64,000 nucleotides of DNA from Tetmemena sp. SeJ-2015 (taxonomy: Eukaryota; Ciliophora; Spirotrichea; Sporadotrichida; Oxytrichidae), in assembly GCA_027382625.1 (NCBI GenBank), contig JAJKFJ010021784.1, positions 1 through 64,000 of the forward strand, in the 5' to 3' direction. Positions 1 through 11,773 of the stretch are shown in pieces (position 1 is the first letter of the stretch; each line of letters begins with the position of its first letter). The position numbers were made by a program, and so were the translations under genes. The notes beneath the pieces are model-generated. The model worked only from the letters and a program-made list of their open reading frames with translations. It had not been told where the DNA came from and made no database searches.

Positions 1-1430
1 AAAAAAAAAAGAAGAGAAATTAATATTTTTTATTTTTAAAACTAAAATATTTTAAAAAATTTGCGAAAAAAATATAACTAAAAGAGTAGCATATAATAAG
101 TCATCAAAGGGCATTACATGGAAGAAGGAAAACTTAATGGCAATCATCATTATCACGGGGTAAAAGCAATCCCAAAGGGCGCTCTCACATCTCAAGCTGA
201 GTAATGTGAATTGCATCTTGTGCGCGCACAAAATTTTTAAACGCGAAGATAGTAAAAGGCTAGCAAGCATATACCTTTATATACTTGTATTTACTCTATG
301 TCACTCTTATCCTATACACTCAAAATAGAAATGATGATTATATATTTATTGATAAAATAATGAAGAGTGAAATGCATTTTCCACTTAAATAGCGAAACTT
401 ATTTGAGTGCGCCAAGTGCGATATGTGCGCCGTAAAACCTTTGAATATGCATTGGCATTTGTTGCATATCGGAAAAGTAGGAGGAGGGGCTTGCACTAAA
501 ATGGATATGATTTTCACTCCCCCATACTTAATTTTTCACTTGTTTGCATTTGTTCGTAAGTACACACATGTTTGATGCGCATACTAGGATTTCATGTTTT
601 GCACATAAGTAAATTTTTGCATAGGAGAAATGATCAGTTCGCATATACAGATTGCAGAAAAAAAGTGCGCCGAATAAAATGGTTTTAGATCTCCCCCCTT
701 TATAATGATAAACCAATAATGCTTAACTTAATATCATATACTTATAATTTTATCATAACTTAATGTCATTTTTAAGGTGTGAGAACCTATCGCACTTTTA
801 CTCGACCATTTTTTACTGCAAACCTGTATATGCGAACTGCATCACGCTCCTGCATCAAACAACATTCATACATTAGTGCAAACATGAACACAGTATGCCA
901 CTCAAGCAGTTTACATTCGATAAAAGGGCAAAAAGTGCAAATTAATATGGGGGGTGAAAATACTATCGCACTTTTCAGTGCAACCTCTCCTCCTATTTTC
1001 CGATATGCAACAAGTGCCAAGTAGCATCATTCGGAGAGCGTTTCACGGCGCACATATCGAATTGAGGATAATAATTACGGTAAAATAAAATGCCCAATCT
1101 TTATTTTTATATAAGTATATAACATCATTTTTAACTTAGAGTGATGAAAAGTAGTGACAAAGAAAATAACAGTATATAAAGAGTAATGCTTGCTAGCTCT
1201 TCACATCTATCGCAGTTGAAATTTCGAGGGGCACAAAATCAATTCAGCATTTTAGCTTGAATGTAGAGCGCACTTGCGTATTGCTTCTAAGTGATAATGA
1301 TGCATTGAAACATTAAGTTTCCTTCATCGCATCCATGCTAAGAACCTTAATACTTATTAAGCTACTCTTATGTTATTTTTTTTCCCGAAATTTTAAAAAA
1401 AAATAAAATTTTTAATCAAGGGGGCCCCAA
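1..1430. repeat. 1.4 kb imperfect palindrome (fold-back element)
   Basis: The reverse complement of about 780-1425 aligns with about 40-710, leaving a central spacer of roughly 70 bp. Matching landmarks are the GAGTAGC block near 87 against GCTACTC near 1361, GCTAGCAAGCAT near 260 against ATGCTTGCTAGC near 1187, GTTGCATATCGG near 460 against its complement near 1000, and CAGTTCGCATATACAG near 637 against its complement near 825. Arms differ by substitutions and small indels, so this is an old inverted duplication. No protein is recognisable. The left end may run past the window edge. It could be a non-autonomous transposon or a fold-back derivative. Confidence 0.8.
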
Positions 1431-1922
1431 TTTGGGTTTTAAATACTCTTTTAAGCAAAAAACCTTAAAATTTTAAAAAAAATCACTTTTCCTTATTCAG
1501 AAATACCCAACAATTATCGGAATTTTTTTTTAAAATTTTTTTTTAGTCAGCGAAATGTTTGCGATCTTACAGTTAAACTTCGGAAAATTTAAAAGAATCA
1601 CTGTTTTCCTTTTTCCTTTTTATCTCCAGCCTTCGGTTTTAACAAAGGGGAAAATCAAAACTGGGTGTCAAAAATAACAGAGATTATTTGTATAGTTTAG
1701 CAAATTACAATGGTATAAATTGAGAAGGGAATAAGGAATAGACCTGATTTAATAGCTGATTTGATCAATGGTAACTCTAGCTAACTTAAACAAATTCTCA
1801 AGAATCCAAAAAGTGTAGAGGACTTCTCAAGTCAGTAATACTACAAAATGATCGGGAGATTCAAAAAGCTCAATAAATCCAGCGATTCAGTTTAAAAATT
1901 TTGCTTTGATATTCAGGAGAAT
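1431..1922. other. AT-rich spacer, nothing recognised
   Basis: Homopolymer-rich sequence between the palindrome and the SecA-like gene. No coding signal, RNA gene or repeat was recognised. Confidence 0.5.
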
Positions 1923-3662
1923 ATGGCCAAGCAGTCTGAGCATATTTCTACAATAGAAAACCTCCTCGGATTTAAATTAATGTCTTTGCAAAAGCTCTGC
2001 ATTAACTATATAATTTGGGAAAGCAAGCCATTTACATTTGTAAACTTTGGCATTGGAAATGGAAAGACTCTTATATGCGCTATACTTGCTATGACGCTAG
2101 CAAAAGAGTTGAATAAACCAGTTTTTATTATGGGGAAAAGCGATTATTTAGTACTGAGAGATGAAAAACGATTTCAGTCTCTAGCATTTAAATTAGGATT
2201 AAGTACTAACTACAACCAAATTGATGATAAAAAGGGGATCTATTTTTTGACTTAGCCTTACTTTGAGTAAGTAAGAGGAGAGAGAAAACTGCAAAGAATG
2301 ATCTAATCTGCTATTCTTATTATGGATGAATACGATTGGATTCTATTTGAGGGGAGCGCTTAAAAGATGCACGACTAGATATGCTATTTTAAATCGTTCA
2401 ATCGAGTTATTGGACTTACAGGGTCTTCTTTAAATTAGAAGGAAGAGTGTTGCCTGGACCTAGCTTTCAAGCTTAGTGAGATCAAATTCCCAACTCTTTC
2501 AATGCTCTCTAGCGATAGAAAAGTTCATCTCCAAGATAAACTTATGAATGGCAGTTAGTAGGAGTATTGCAAGTATCTCTACGAAGTATCTATGAAACAA
2601 ACTCTCTAAACTCCAGTTATTATTGTGGCAGGTGGTGCCTACGCGATGATAGAGACATATTTCAAAAAGTTTAAGGAGCTAGAGTTTTTCAGCCTTAAAG
2701 GGCTGAAAGGATTCTAAGTGGACGCTTAGATGGAGGGAAAATTTAATGTTAAAAACGCTTAAAAGAGATACGCAGTATATCTCTTATCAGAGCTTTAAGG
2801 AAGAGGCACTGATCTTTACTCTTCTAAAGAAATTGAGTCAAATGGAGGCAGTATCTAATTATTGCTGACATTTTTTCAAAAAGATCTATGACTTAGGTAG
2901 TTGGGAGAGTAGGCCGCTTAGATAAAAGAGGTTAATGGAGACATTTGCTTTTAATAAAAGGCTCCTAGGATACAGTGGAATAAGCGATTTAATGCCGTTA
3001 AGAATTCTTAGAGAGCGAAATCCATATAAAGTTTTATAAACTTCAGGCAATTTTGTCGTAAACTATTCCTCAAAAACTTGAAGAGAGCAATAAACTTGTT
3101 GATATTTTATCCTCTTTGGTCTGCGAGATTGATGAGGAAGTCAAGGAACCAGAAATGAAGTCAGACGGTTCATAGCTTGAAAAGACAAACTCCTCGCTTA
3201 GTGGGAAGTTAGAAAGATTTCACAAAACTCATCCCAACTCATGCTTGAAGAATGCAAGTTCTCCAAGCCTCCTGATTTTTCTCGCGTGAATACTGAGATC
3301 TAGATTTCTGAGAGTATCTGTAATTAATTGTATTTTTATTGATAAGGCTTTGTAGGAAAAATGAATGAAGAGCTAAATGAGGTAGAGTAGCCCTTTCCAA
3401 ATTTAGTTCAGTCTCAGATCAGCCTAGAGGATATGCCTTTGCAAAAGAAAAAGAGAGATGCAAAACGGTCAACAAAGGAGATCACCACACTCAAGAAAAG
3501 TGATGCGATTCCATCTTCTTCAAAAATGGTCGTTACCTCATAGAATAAGAAGGTCGAAGAGACTGTTAGCAAAAATGTAGTTCAGATTCCTTAAGGTATT
3601 CCTGCTGGCAAAAGCATTTTGCAGAAAAGAGTGACAAGATAGTAGCCAAGAGACTAGATATG
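1923..3662 (+). CDS. SecA-like DEAD-type ATPase, frame-broken
   Basis: With TAA/TAG as Gln the ATG at 1923 opens a SecA-type helicase core. A Walker A loop GIGNGKT lies at residues 43-49, then a KSDYLVLRDEKRF segment like the SecA NDYLAQRD motif, a Walker B-like DEYD near residue 135, VIGLTGSS (motif III-like), GRGTDLYSS, and the C-terminal arginine-finger block VVGRVGRLDKRG. The last block is in another frame: one base is missing in the A run near 2880. Further one-base breaks are needed near 3181, 3335 (T run) and 3357 (A run) to reach a basic tail ending at TGA 3660-3662. The Gln codons rule out bacterial contamination. Role in the ciliate is unknown. Either a decayed gene or a real gene with uncorrected indels. 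Confidence 0.65.
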
Positions 3663-4120
3663 ACGCGAGGTGAGGTTATTAAAACACTCTTAAAATCCTC
3701 GAATAACTCAAGGCACAAGTGTACTTAACTTACAAATAAAACATTAAACTTAAACTAATTTCCAAATTAAAGCCTGACAACTTCACTCCATTTAGTTGTT
3801 CATCTCTTGGAAATTCTGCTAGCTTGGTAATGGGTTCCCATCCTCGTTAATTATTCCAGCCTAATGAAGTTGCATTACCAAATTTTTGTAGTCGTGCAAT
3901 TCCTCTACTTAGTCTTATAGGTCTTTGACCTCTTGTCTGATTCTTTTATTTTACTCGAGATACTTTTGCTTCGAAGAGTTTAATTGGATCTCCTCTTCTT
4001 TTACCTCTTCAATCTGATTTTACTTTCTTTTCCTTTGAGCTCCTGGCTTAAGAAGAAAAGCTGATCTCCCCTTTTGTTCTTAAAATAAAATGAAAAGACG
4101 ATATATTTACAGCTGAACAT

Positions 4121-4445
4121 GAGAGTGTTATTTAAGGCTTGCACGAATTCTGGTTTCATTTATATCAATGAGTTGTTAGATTTATCAAACCTTCCCTTCC
4201 TCTGCTGCTTAGCATTTTAGACCATTCTACTAACTCCATCCCTATCCAGAGTCATTAGGACATCGCAAATCCATCTCTTATCTAAATGAAGCCAATCGCA
4301 TTAATCAGGGAGATAGCTCAGATGATTCTAGCTTCTAGATGCATAAGAAATAAAATCATCAGCAGTTAAACCCTCAATTTAAGGAATTGCAGAGATAACT
4401 ACAGGACTTCGTTTAATGTACTAAACAAGAATAAGCTCAAAAGGT
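4121..4445 (+). CDS. Q/N-rich coding-like segment, function unknown
   Basis: One frame without TGA from about 4121 encodes a coherent Ser/Gln/Asn-rich stretch containing YLNEANRINQGDSSDDSS and a coiled-coil-like piece LNPQFKELQRQLQDF. It ends at a GTAATT that could be a 5' splice site near 4442. An ATG lies near 4168. It may be the continuation of the SecA-like locus or a separate gene. The stretch 3663-4120 between them also has open frames but no clear product. Confidence 0.3.
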
Positions 4446-4802
4446 AATTTACATTTTTACTTCCATCTATTATGGACTTAAGAAAATATAAATTTGTGCA
4501 AGTTATTTTTGGAAGATAAGCGTTGCATTCTTAAGTGAGGAAGTCATAGAGCTCTTTTTTTAGACCCAATCTTTTGCCTTACTTCTTAGACATTAACATT
4601 CTAGAGGCTATTACTGCTTTCCATATGCTCTGATGATGGTGATTCAATGTACGAAAACTATTAATTAATAATAAACTATAAAATATTAATACTGATTAAA
4701 TAGGAAGGAGCTCTTCTATTCAAAACTAGAATAACTTTAACAGCAGCAGATTTCTCTATAAAAGATTCCACTTAGTTGAACATAATTTCCTACCAAAGCC
4801 TA

Positions 4803-4922
4803 AACATGCAAGCTTTTAAAAATATGAAAACCAAGATAACTGATTTCTTTTCATCTCAGCCATCTCGATTTTTAAAGCAAGATGCAAACCTTTCTAGCAG
4901 CAAGAAAAAATTTTAAAAATTT
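4803..4922 (+). CDS. Short ORF with PIP-box-like N-terminus, cut by MITE
   Basis: An ATG near 4807 opens a frame beginning MQAFKNMKTKITDFFSSQ. The KITDFF core resembles PCNA-interacting peptides, though the usual Gln is replaced by Lys. The frame runs straight into the terminal repeat of the MITE at 4923. Open sequence resumes after the MITE near 5553 in a Phe/Trp/Arg-rich frame, but continuity could not be shown. No family was recognised. Confidence 0.25.
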
Positions 4923-5550
4923 AAATTTTGGGGGGGGGCCTTTCCTCGACAGTAAAATTTTAAAAAATAAAAAAAGAAAGAAAAAAATATTTTAATAGGA
5001 TAATTTTCGCCCCTAAATCTGATTCTTTTAAAAAGAGGTATTCGAACACCCTAAGGCTTAAAATTTTTAAACCCAAAATTCAGTCAGTTAGAGGTCAGCT
5101 GCACCTAAAAAAAATCTATTTTTTAAGCTTTTTTTTTCTTTTATGTAAAAAAAACTTAAAGTGTAATTTTAAAAAAATGCAACATTTTTTGAATACTTAA
5201 CAAGCTTCAGTTATAAAAACCAAAAAAATTTTAGCTGGAAAATTGTGGGCATTCCCCCCTTAAGCAAAAATTTAAAATTTTGGTTATTTTAAAAATGTTG
5301 CATTATTTTAAAATTACACTTTAAGTTTTTTTTACAAAAGCGAAAAAAAAGCTAAAAATATAAAAATTTATTTAGGTGCAGCTGCCCCCTCCCGACTGAA
5401 TTTTGGATTAAAATTTGAGGCCCCAAGTTGTAGGCCTCTATTATTGAAAGAATCAGATTTAGGAGCGAAAATTTCCCCATAAACATATTTTTTACTTACT
5501 TTTTTCATTATAAAATTTTACTGTCGAGGAAGGCCCCCCCCCCAAAAATT
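4923..5550. mobile_element. MITE copy A, about 628 bp
   Basis: The ends are inverted: AAATTTTG plus a G run and GGCCTTTCCTCGACAG on the left, CTGTCGAGGAAGGCC plus a C run and AAAAATT on the right. The arms stay complementary inward, for example AATGCAACATTTTT near 5177 against AATGTTGCATT near 5295. The copy is thus almost wholly an inverted repeat about a centre near 5240. It encodes no transposase. A second diverged copy lies at 14545-15144. Confidence 0.8.
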
Positions 5551-6540
5551 GCATTAGGTTCAACACAATTTTATTTCCCTCAGTTAATCTAAAATATTCA
5601 AAAAGCCGGATTTTTCTTTAAATTCACTTTGGGTGATTTACCTAGTGGCCGTTTCATGATCTTTTGGAAATCATGGAAGGCGATTCGATGCTATGTTTGG
5701 CGAACACCAAGCTCAGTTGAATATCGAGGCAAGTACAGAATTTATAAGATGACCGAAAATAGGGTTGAGGTACTTATTTGAAGGCAGGATATCGAATTTA
5801 TTGAAGGGTTATTTCTCATAAAAGGTAACATTTTCTTTGTCTATCGAGTAATTCATCGGCAGATCAGCTTCCTGAACAAGAGAGGCCCCTTCATACAGAT
5901 CATTCATAAATAAAATGCAACTTAATGCTTAGAGTAATCCATCGCCCTTGAACAAAGGATCATGACTAACAGCTTATATATATATCAGATTTGGGCTTTT
6001 ACAATACCAAATTATGAAATGCAATTAATAAAAACAAATAAATTATGAAGATTACGAAGCAAAAGAATATCCCTACAAAACGAGTGGCTAAGATATAAGC
6101 TCCATTCCTGCAAGGAGGAAAAGAGGGAGCTGGACTCCTGTTTTAAAAATAAAATGTCTGTAGATGACTGATGCTCTCCAATTGCAGAAGAGGATCAGAA
6201 GATTAGAGATGAAAACTTTGAGTTTCAGAATAAACAATCTTACTAGTGAACTGACGAGAATATGAATAAGCACAGAATTGCTGTTCAAAATTAATGCTAT
6301 AGAAAGAGCTCCTCAGAGAGAAAGAAGAAAATCAAGCAAAAGGAAAGCAGCTATTGCCAAAGTAGAAGTATCATGCCTGTGAATTTTGTACTTGAACGAC
6401 ATCTTAGGAGTGCCTACTAATAACATGAAATTGTCTCACTCGAAAGAGGTGTATGAGAGTTTGTTAACTAATTTTTAAAAAGGGAACTTAAAATTATATT
6501 AAAAATGAAACCAACATACTAAAGACTAGGCAGGTGATAT
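5551..6540. other. Unassigned coding-like region
   Basis: Several frames look protein-like in pieces, such as a plus-strand frame with SGRFMIFWKSWKAIRCYVW near 5650. Every frame contains TGAs or breaks, and none matches a family I recognise. Because only TGA acts as a stop in this code, long open stretches occur by chance in AT-rich DNA. No gene is claimed. Confidence 0.3.
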
Positions 6541-7330
6541 TAAATTGTGAAGTCATCCGCTCGAGATGATCTCCCTACACAACAGAACCCGGCATTGTCA
6601 TTGCTGTCGATAATGTGTCTGCCGTGAAGCTGATCCACTAGGCCCTTATATTGAGTCAGTTCTTCGAGCTCCTCGTGCATTAGCTTTAATCTTTGAGATG
6701 CTTCTGCTAGTAGGCTCGAAGTTCTATACCCTCTTCCTTGACTTCCTCAAGCCCTGGGGGTCTTTCCATTGCAAGCTGTCCCTTACTTAATCAGGCGAGC
6801 AGATCTCCCAAATGAGCACTATCGTAGGTTACCTTAGTAGTTGACAGATCGTTAGAGAGCCTCAGCTAACTCGAGCTTCGTTTGGAGGAGAAGATTTTGC
6901 GAGGCTACGAGCCTCTCCATGTGCTTGATCTTTGGCAGTTGGATCAAACCATTAAAACAATCGGTATATCCAGTGTTGGGAATACGTCTCAGACACTCTA
7001 TTCATCAAAGAGTAGTCAATCGCACTGACCGGGCAAGTATCTGCGGATCAAAGGCTTAGTCTTGGAATAGTCAAGGACATGATTTGTAGTCTCTTAATCT
7101 GAGGCACAGCTGCGATCACTTCGTCTTTTTTCTTTAAGTACTATAAAAATAAGAAGACGTTTCATTTACCTCATTTGAGCAATCTTTGATACTACGCGTG
7201 AAGTAGGCAATCCAGCTACTGATCTTCTTCTCGACATAGTATATTTTAATGAGCGATCTATCAACGGTGATTAGTGGTGGGCAACAAAAACTCAACTTGG
7301 AGGAATAATATAGGATGCGGATAAATAGTA
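6541..7330 (-). CDS. Coiled-coil protein, unknown, frame-broken
   Basis: Reading right to left, a conserved-looking start region (CCPPLITVDRSLIKIYYVEK) is followed by a 29 nt GT-AG intron (GTAAATG...TTTATAG near 7133-7161). Next come DEVIAAVPQIKRLQIMSLTI, then a charged helical stretch (LPKIKHMERLVASQNLLL) and MHEELEELTQYKGLVDQLHG. Joining these needs about three single-base corrections, one at a T run near 6950. One in-frame TGA (near 6786) remains. No family recognised. The 5' end lies around 7330 and the 3' end beyond 6541 is unclear. Confidence 0.45.
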
Positions 7331-7831
7331 CTTAATAATAAATTAAAGAAGGATAAACAAATCCATTTCTTAACTAGCAGTTTTAGTTATAAAATAAATT
7401 AACCCCTTTTTAAATCAAATAACTTTCGACTAAAAGGATTGTTCAGAAGGAAAAAAGGCTCAGGTAAGCCACTATTGCAAGTTTCTTCTGAAAAAAAAAA
7501 CCTGGGAAGTATGACTTAGCAAACAAGAAGCAGTGTAAGGATGAGATGAGCGTCTCTCTCTATCTCTTTAAAAAAACTGGAATTTGTTTGTACTTTTCTC
7601 ATTGTCTTTAATGGAAATCAAGAGAGAAAAATTAATATGATATTATTATAGGATGAATACGATTAATGTATCGTCGATTGATTTTTCTTAGAGATGTTTA
7701 ATTATTGCATCCTTGCTGAGTGATTCATATTATATTTCGCTTTAATTAAAGAGTTTATTTAATTTAAATGTCTACCTCAACAACTACATCAACAACTTCA
7801 TGTACAACAACAAGCACAACCTCTAAAACTT

Positions 7832-8060
7832 GAAAGTGACTATCGACTAGGCAAGCGTCCAGGAAAAGGAAGGTATCCCTCCCGATCAACACAGACTTAT
7901 CTTGCCTAGCAATCTAAATGAGCAATAAAAGTATACTCGCATTTGCGTACTTTTGAACAACATCCAAGATCTTCAACAAGAGCAAGAAGAATCCTCACCG
8001 ACTACAACACTCAGAAGGAGTCTCCTCTCACCCTCAACACTTAACTGCTCATAGCGCTGA
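7832..8060 (+). pseudogene. Decayed ubiquitin copy
   Basis: Ubiquitin is readable in order but in shifting frames. VQEKEGIPPDQHRLIL near 7851-7903 matches the ubiquitin IQDKEGIPPDQQRLIF block, and RRILTDYNTQKESPLTL near 7992-8042 matches GRTLSDYNIQKESTLHL. The residues normally between them (AGKQLED) are replaced by about 75 bp carrying a 28 bp palindrome at 7927-7954. The terminal LRLRGG is not visible. The copy cannot give functional ubiquitin. It could be a germline-limited relic of a polyubiquitin gene. Confidence 0.8.
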
Positions 8061-8189
8061 CACAAAAGCTTAGAAGTGATTTGCTTAGAGATTTTCAAGT
8101 ATTTAGACTATAGTGCTACATTTACCACTTTCTCTTTAACTAAATCTTGATTAGGTTTTGCTTACCTCTGATCATGTAATCATATTTAC

Positions 8190-8880
8190 CCTATAATAAG
8201 GCAGCTTTTGTAGGAAAAGAAATATTGGAAGCTGAGGAAGATGTTGCATATGACCAAGACGAAAAGCAAAGACATCACATTCTATTATCAGTTAAATGGC
8301 TGAGAGAAGAGTGAGGAGTAATTACACTAAGAGATTTTCAATGATGCATCTATCAGAACAAGGCTTATTCAGCTTAAAATAATAAAAGGTTAATTTGCCG
8401 AAGAGCATCAATTGCTAAGAGATTTATTGTTCTTCTACAAGAGTAACGTGTAAATAACCTAGTGGGGACCTTATCTTGATACCACATTAACCAAGGGCTG
8501 ATGCCAAAATTTAAAATGGAAAAAAGACAGGAGGAAAAGTATGAGAGTGAAAGAGAGGAGCGAGCAAATTTAATTTTAAGACTTTTCATAGAAAAATTGT
8601 GGCAAGCTGGTCCTTAAATAGATATTTAAATAAGCATAATACAAGCTCTAGTCCAGATTCTAAAATAAGAAAGTTTCATCAAAGCCTAGCCAAAAGTGGG
8701 ATCGGGAAAAAATTTGTGGACTTTTGAATAAATTCTCATGGAGGATCTAGAGAGTCGTCAGTAAATTAATATCCACAGATCAGAGCAGTCTTCCCTAAGC
8801 TGATGTTTAGATCAGATGATGTCATCTGAGTCATATAGCAATGATGGAATTAAATTTTCACTCACAAAATATCTATATAC
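8190..8880 (+). CDS. Hypothetical coding-like segment
   Basis: Two overlapping frames look protein-like. One carries DITFYYQLNG, an in-frame TGA, then EEQLHQEIFNDASIRTRLIQ and HQLLRDLLFFYKSN. A later frame carries MEKRQEEKYESEREERANLI and SFIKAQPKVGSGKNLW. Joining them needs at least one indel near 8470-8500. The helical charged composition suggests a real, indel-affected gene of unknown function. Confidence 0.35.
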
Positions 8881-11585
8881 GTCGAAAACGAATTGATGAA
8901 TTAGAAATATAAACAATCTTAAAATAAACATAAGTAAATTACGTCTTTTTAAATACTAGCCAAAATACAAACGCAAGTGCAAGTTTGTATTGCGAATAAT
9001 TTACATAGAATGCAGTCAATTCACGTAATAATAATCTAATACTTTTATTATAGAAGTTGCAAAATTCAATGCGCAAACATGGCTATTTGATTGGCAATAG
9101 GCAAAGAAAAATTCTTTCAATGATTTTAAAGGAAGATTTTTCACAAATAAAGAGAAATATTTTTTATTGAGTGAGATCTAAGTGAACATCGACAGAATAC
9201 ATGTTTGGTTTTAGGTTTCATGTGTTTGCAATATATTTATTAAAGCATGAAAATCAGTGATCGCTGATTATAATTTGTTTAAATACACAAAAATTTATCC
9301 ACCTTGTACTTGAGAGGGATTTACTTTTAATAATTTTAATCCCATTTAGGAAATTATCACTTTCATTAGGCTTTCCATCTTGCACTCCTTTAAGTTTGGA
9401 CTTATTTTTGTTTGAATTACATTTATTTGGTTAGCTCTATTCATATTTTAATAAAAAGAGTTTATGACTTACTTTATTCTAGAGTTGTATTTCATGTTTC
9501 ATACGAGATGTGGAACTATTAGCAAACCTTTTTAGAATAGACATACAGTCCTTTAAGACAATTTTGCTTAATGTCAGGCCCTTATAGTATCACAAACATT
9601 TTAAAAGTTTATATCGTATCAGGAAGAAATTTAATTAAGCGCTAAACTAATTGCTAATACATATAATATATATTAGTGAGAAATGGTATTCTTACAATGG
9701 ATGTTGATATTTCTATTCTGGCTGCACTTAGGTATTGCGGTTGTCCTTTTGTATGTTTGAGTCATGACTTTCATTTTCTTTAATTAATTTATGAAAATAT
9801 TAATTTAGATAAATATAATGAGCTGTCTCTTGCTCTAGATATGAAAATGATAACATTCATCCTTCTAGAAAGAGTAAGAGTACTGTTCCTTATGTACTCA
9901 AAGCAATGCTTGAACTTGATAAATAAGACTGACTATGAAATTCAAGATATTTTAATTATCATTATTTCACTAATGGAACTTTATTCGAGTCAATAGCACA
10001 CGATCGAGCTAGAAATGAATTTCTTTAGATTGGATGAATCTGTCTAAGATAATTAAACCAAAATATACTCATGCAAATACGAAATAACGAAATCAATAAC
10101 TTTTATAAGTTAATAAAAGATAATTCTTTCTCATTAACTAAATCTAGCAACAACCTTAACAAATCAAAAGAAGTATAAAGCAGGATTAGAACGTCATTTA
10201 AACCTAATTGGAGAAAAGCTTTAATAAGCCTATGGGTAGAGTATTTTTGAAACCAAAAGATTTAATTCCAACAATCTTAATCCCTTCAGAAAACTACTTA
10301 ATTAATTATAAATAAGTCTTTTTATAATTGACATTAGCTCAGCAGAAATCAGAAAACAGAAAACGAACGGTCTTAATAAAAACTTTGAGTATTAAATAAA
10401 AGACTACCCTTGATCTCAAACTAGACTAAATTTGACATTTAATTTGCAGGACCAGACTAACCTAGAGAAATTAAAGAGTAATAAATGCATACTTATCTAA
10501 AAAAAAATATATGGAATAAAGACAAGCATATTCTATCTCCGAATCATCTGAAATTAAAAATAATAAAGAATACACAATTTCGTTAATGCAAACTTGGTTT
10601 ATTTTTTAGAATTAATATCTAAGTTTAATGTTTTGGGAAGAATAAATTTCCAAATTTGTAGGTATTTATACGGTTTTAAATAAATAATTTTTTTTTCTGA
10701 AAATAAAATAGGCCTTCAGATTTAATTAGCAGTAATAATATCAATAAATAGAAATAACCAATCAATTAAAAAACTGTTGATTAATTATGTAATTACAGTA
10801 ACTTTAGAATTCATATTAAAGCTTAATCAAGTCTGTTAACGTCTCAGATATTGAAAAAATCATAGCTCTCTTAATAATCTTATAAACATTATAAAAGAAA
10901 TCTTAAATTTTTTTTAATCATTCAGTTTCAATTATGTTTGATATCATGTTCACAAACTAATAAATTAATTTTTCTACCATACTTTTTAAAAATGAGTATT
11001 TAAAATGATTAAAAGTAAAACTAAAGTAAGCTTGGATTAAGTAAATTTATTTGTTAATTTATATTTAATATAAGATTATAGAGATGTTTATAGCCCAACT
11101 TCATTTAAAGTGATCAAACAAATAGGGAATCCTCATATGATTTGGAAAGTGAAAGTTGAATGGGAAAACTATGAAAACCAACAAATATCTAAGAATAAAT
11201 TGTCTAAGAATATATAATGAACAGAAAGTACAATCAGTTCCCTCCTGACGAAATTCAAAAGGTTAATTTTAAAAAGCACAAATTTGCAAAAAGCATTTAT
11301 GACTTGGAATTTTTTTTAGACGGCCATGAATACCTTATTTATTTCTTGTTGAGATTTGAAGATTTAGATTTATAGACGACCCTACAACTCGAATATACAT
11401 TTCTCACGCTAATTTCGAGGTAAAAGTAGAGAATATACTCACAAAATGCATTTAAAATATAAAAAGGACTAAGATTATCAAAGAATAAATTAAAGATTTT
11501 AAATCTTATTGCAACATTTCTAAAACATTATGTGAAGTACTATTCTGTCATAATATATTAGGATAAAACAAAATCTCGAACTTTT
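8881..11585. other. AT-rich germline filler, nothing recognised
   Basis: About 2.7 kb of very AT-rich sequence with no conserved protein, tRNA-like cloverleaf, tandem array or obvious inverted repeat that I could identify. Base composition contrasts with the genes from 15.3 kb onward. Probably eliminated DNA. Confidence 0.5.
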
Positions 11586-11773
11586 ATAGGTTAGATACAA
11601 ATAGGTGATCGTCGGGCATTTTTAAATTTCCCCTTTTGCCTGTAGGAGGGTCTTTTTTTAAAGGGGTTAATAAAGCGCTTTTTTTTTAGAATTATTCAAA
11701 TGGGAAATGATGGCACTTTAATTTCATTTCTCCATCTTCACCCCACCATTACCCCCCTCTATGATAACCCCAT

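Noticed and set aside
5521..5545. C run followed by A run resembling a C4A4 telomere repeat
   Set aside because: It is a single homopolymer block at the MITE terminus, not a tandem repeat, and its complement occurs at the other end.
5581..6480. Apparent continuous plus-strand protein if TGA is read as Trp
   Set aside because: With TAA, TAG and TGA all sense no frame can ever close, and the other two frames also look partly protein-like. TGA spacing here is near what chance gives in AT-rich DNA.
1923..8880. Strand-specific rule that T runs are one base long and A runs one base short
   Set aside because: The carboxypeptidase (T run near 54850 too short) and RPN2 (A run too long) break the rule. 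Ordinary homopolymer errors are simpler than programmed slippage.
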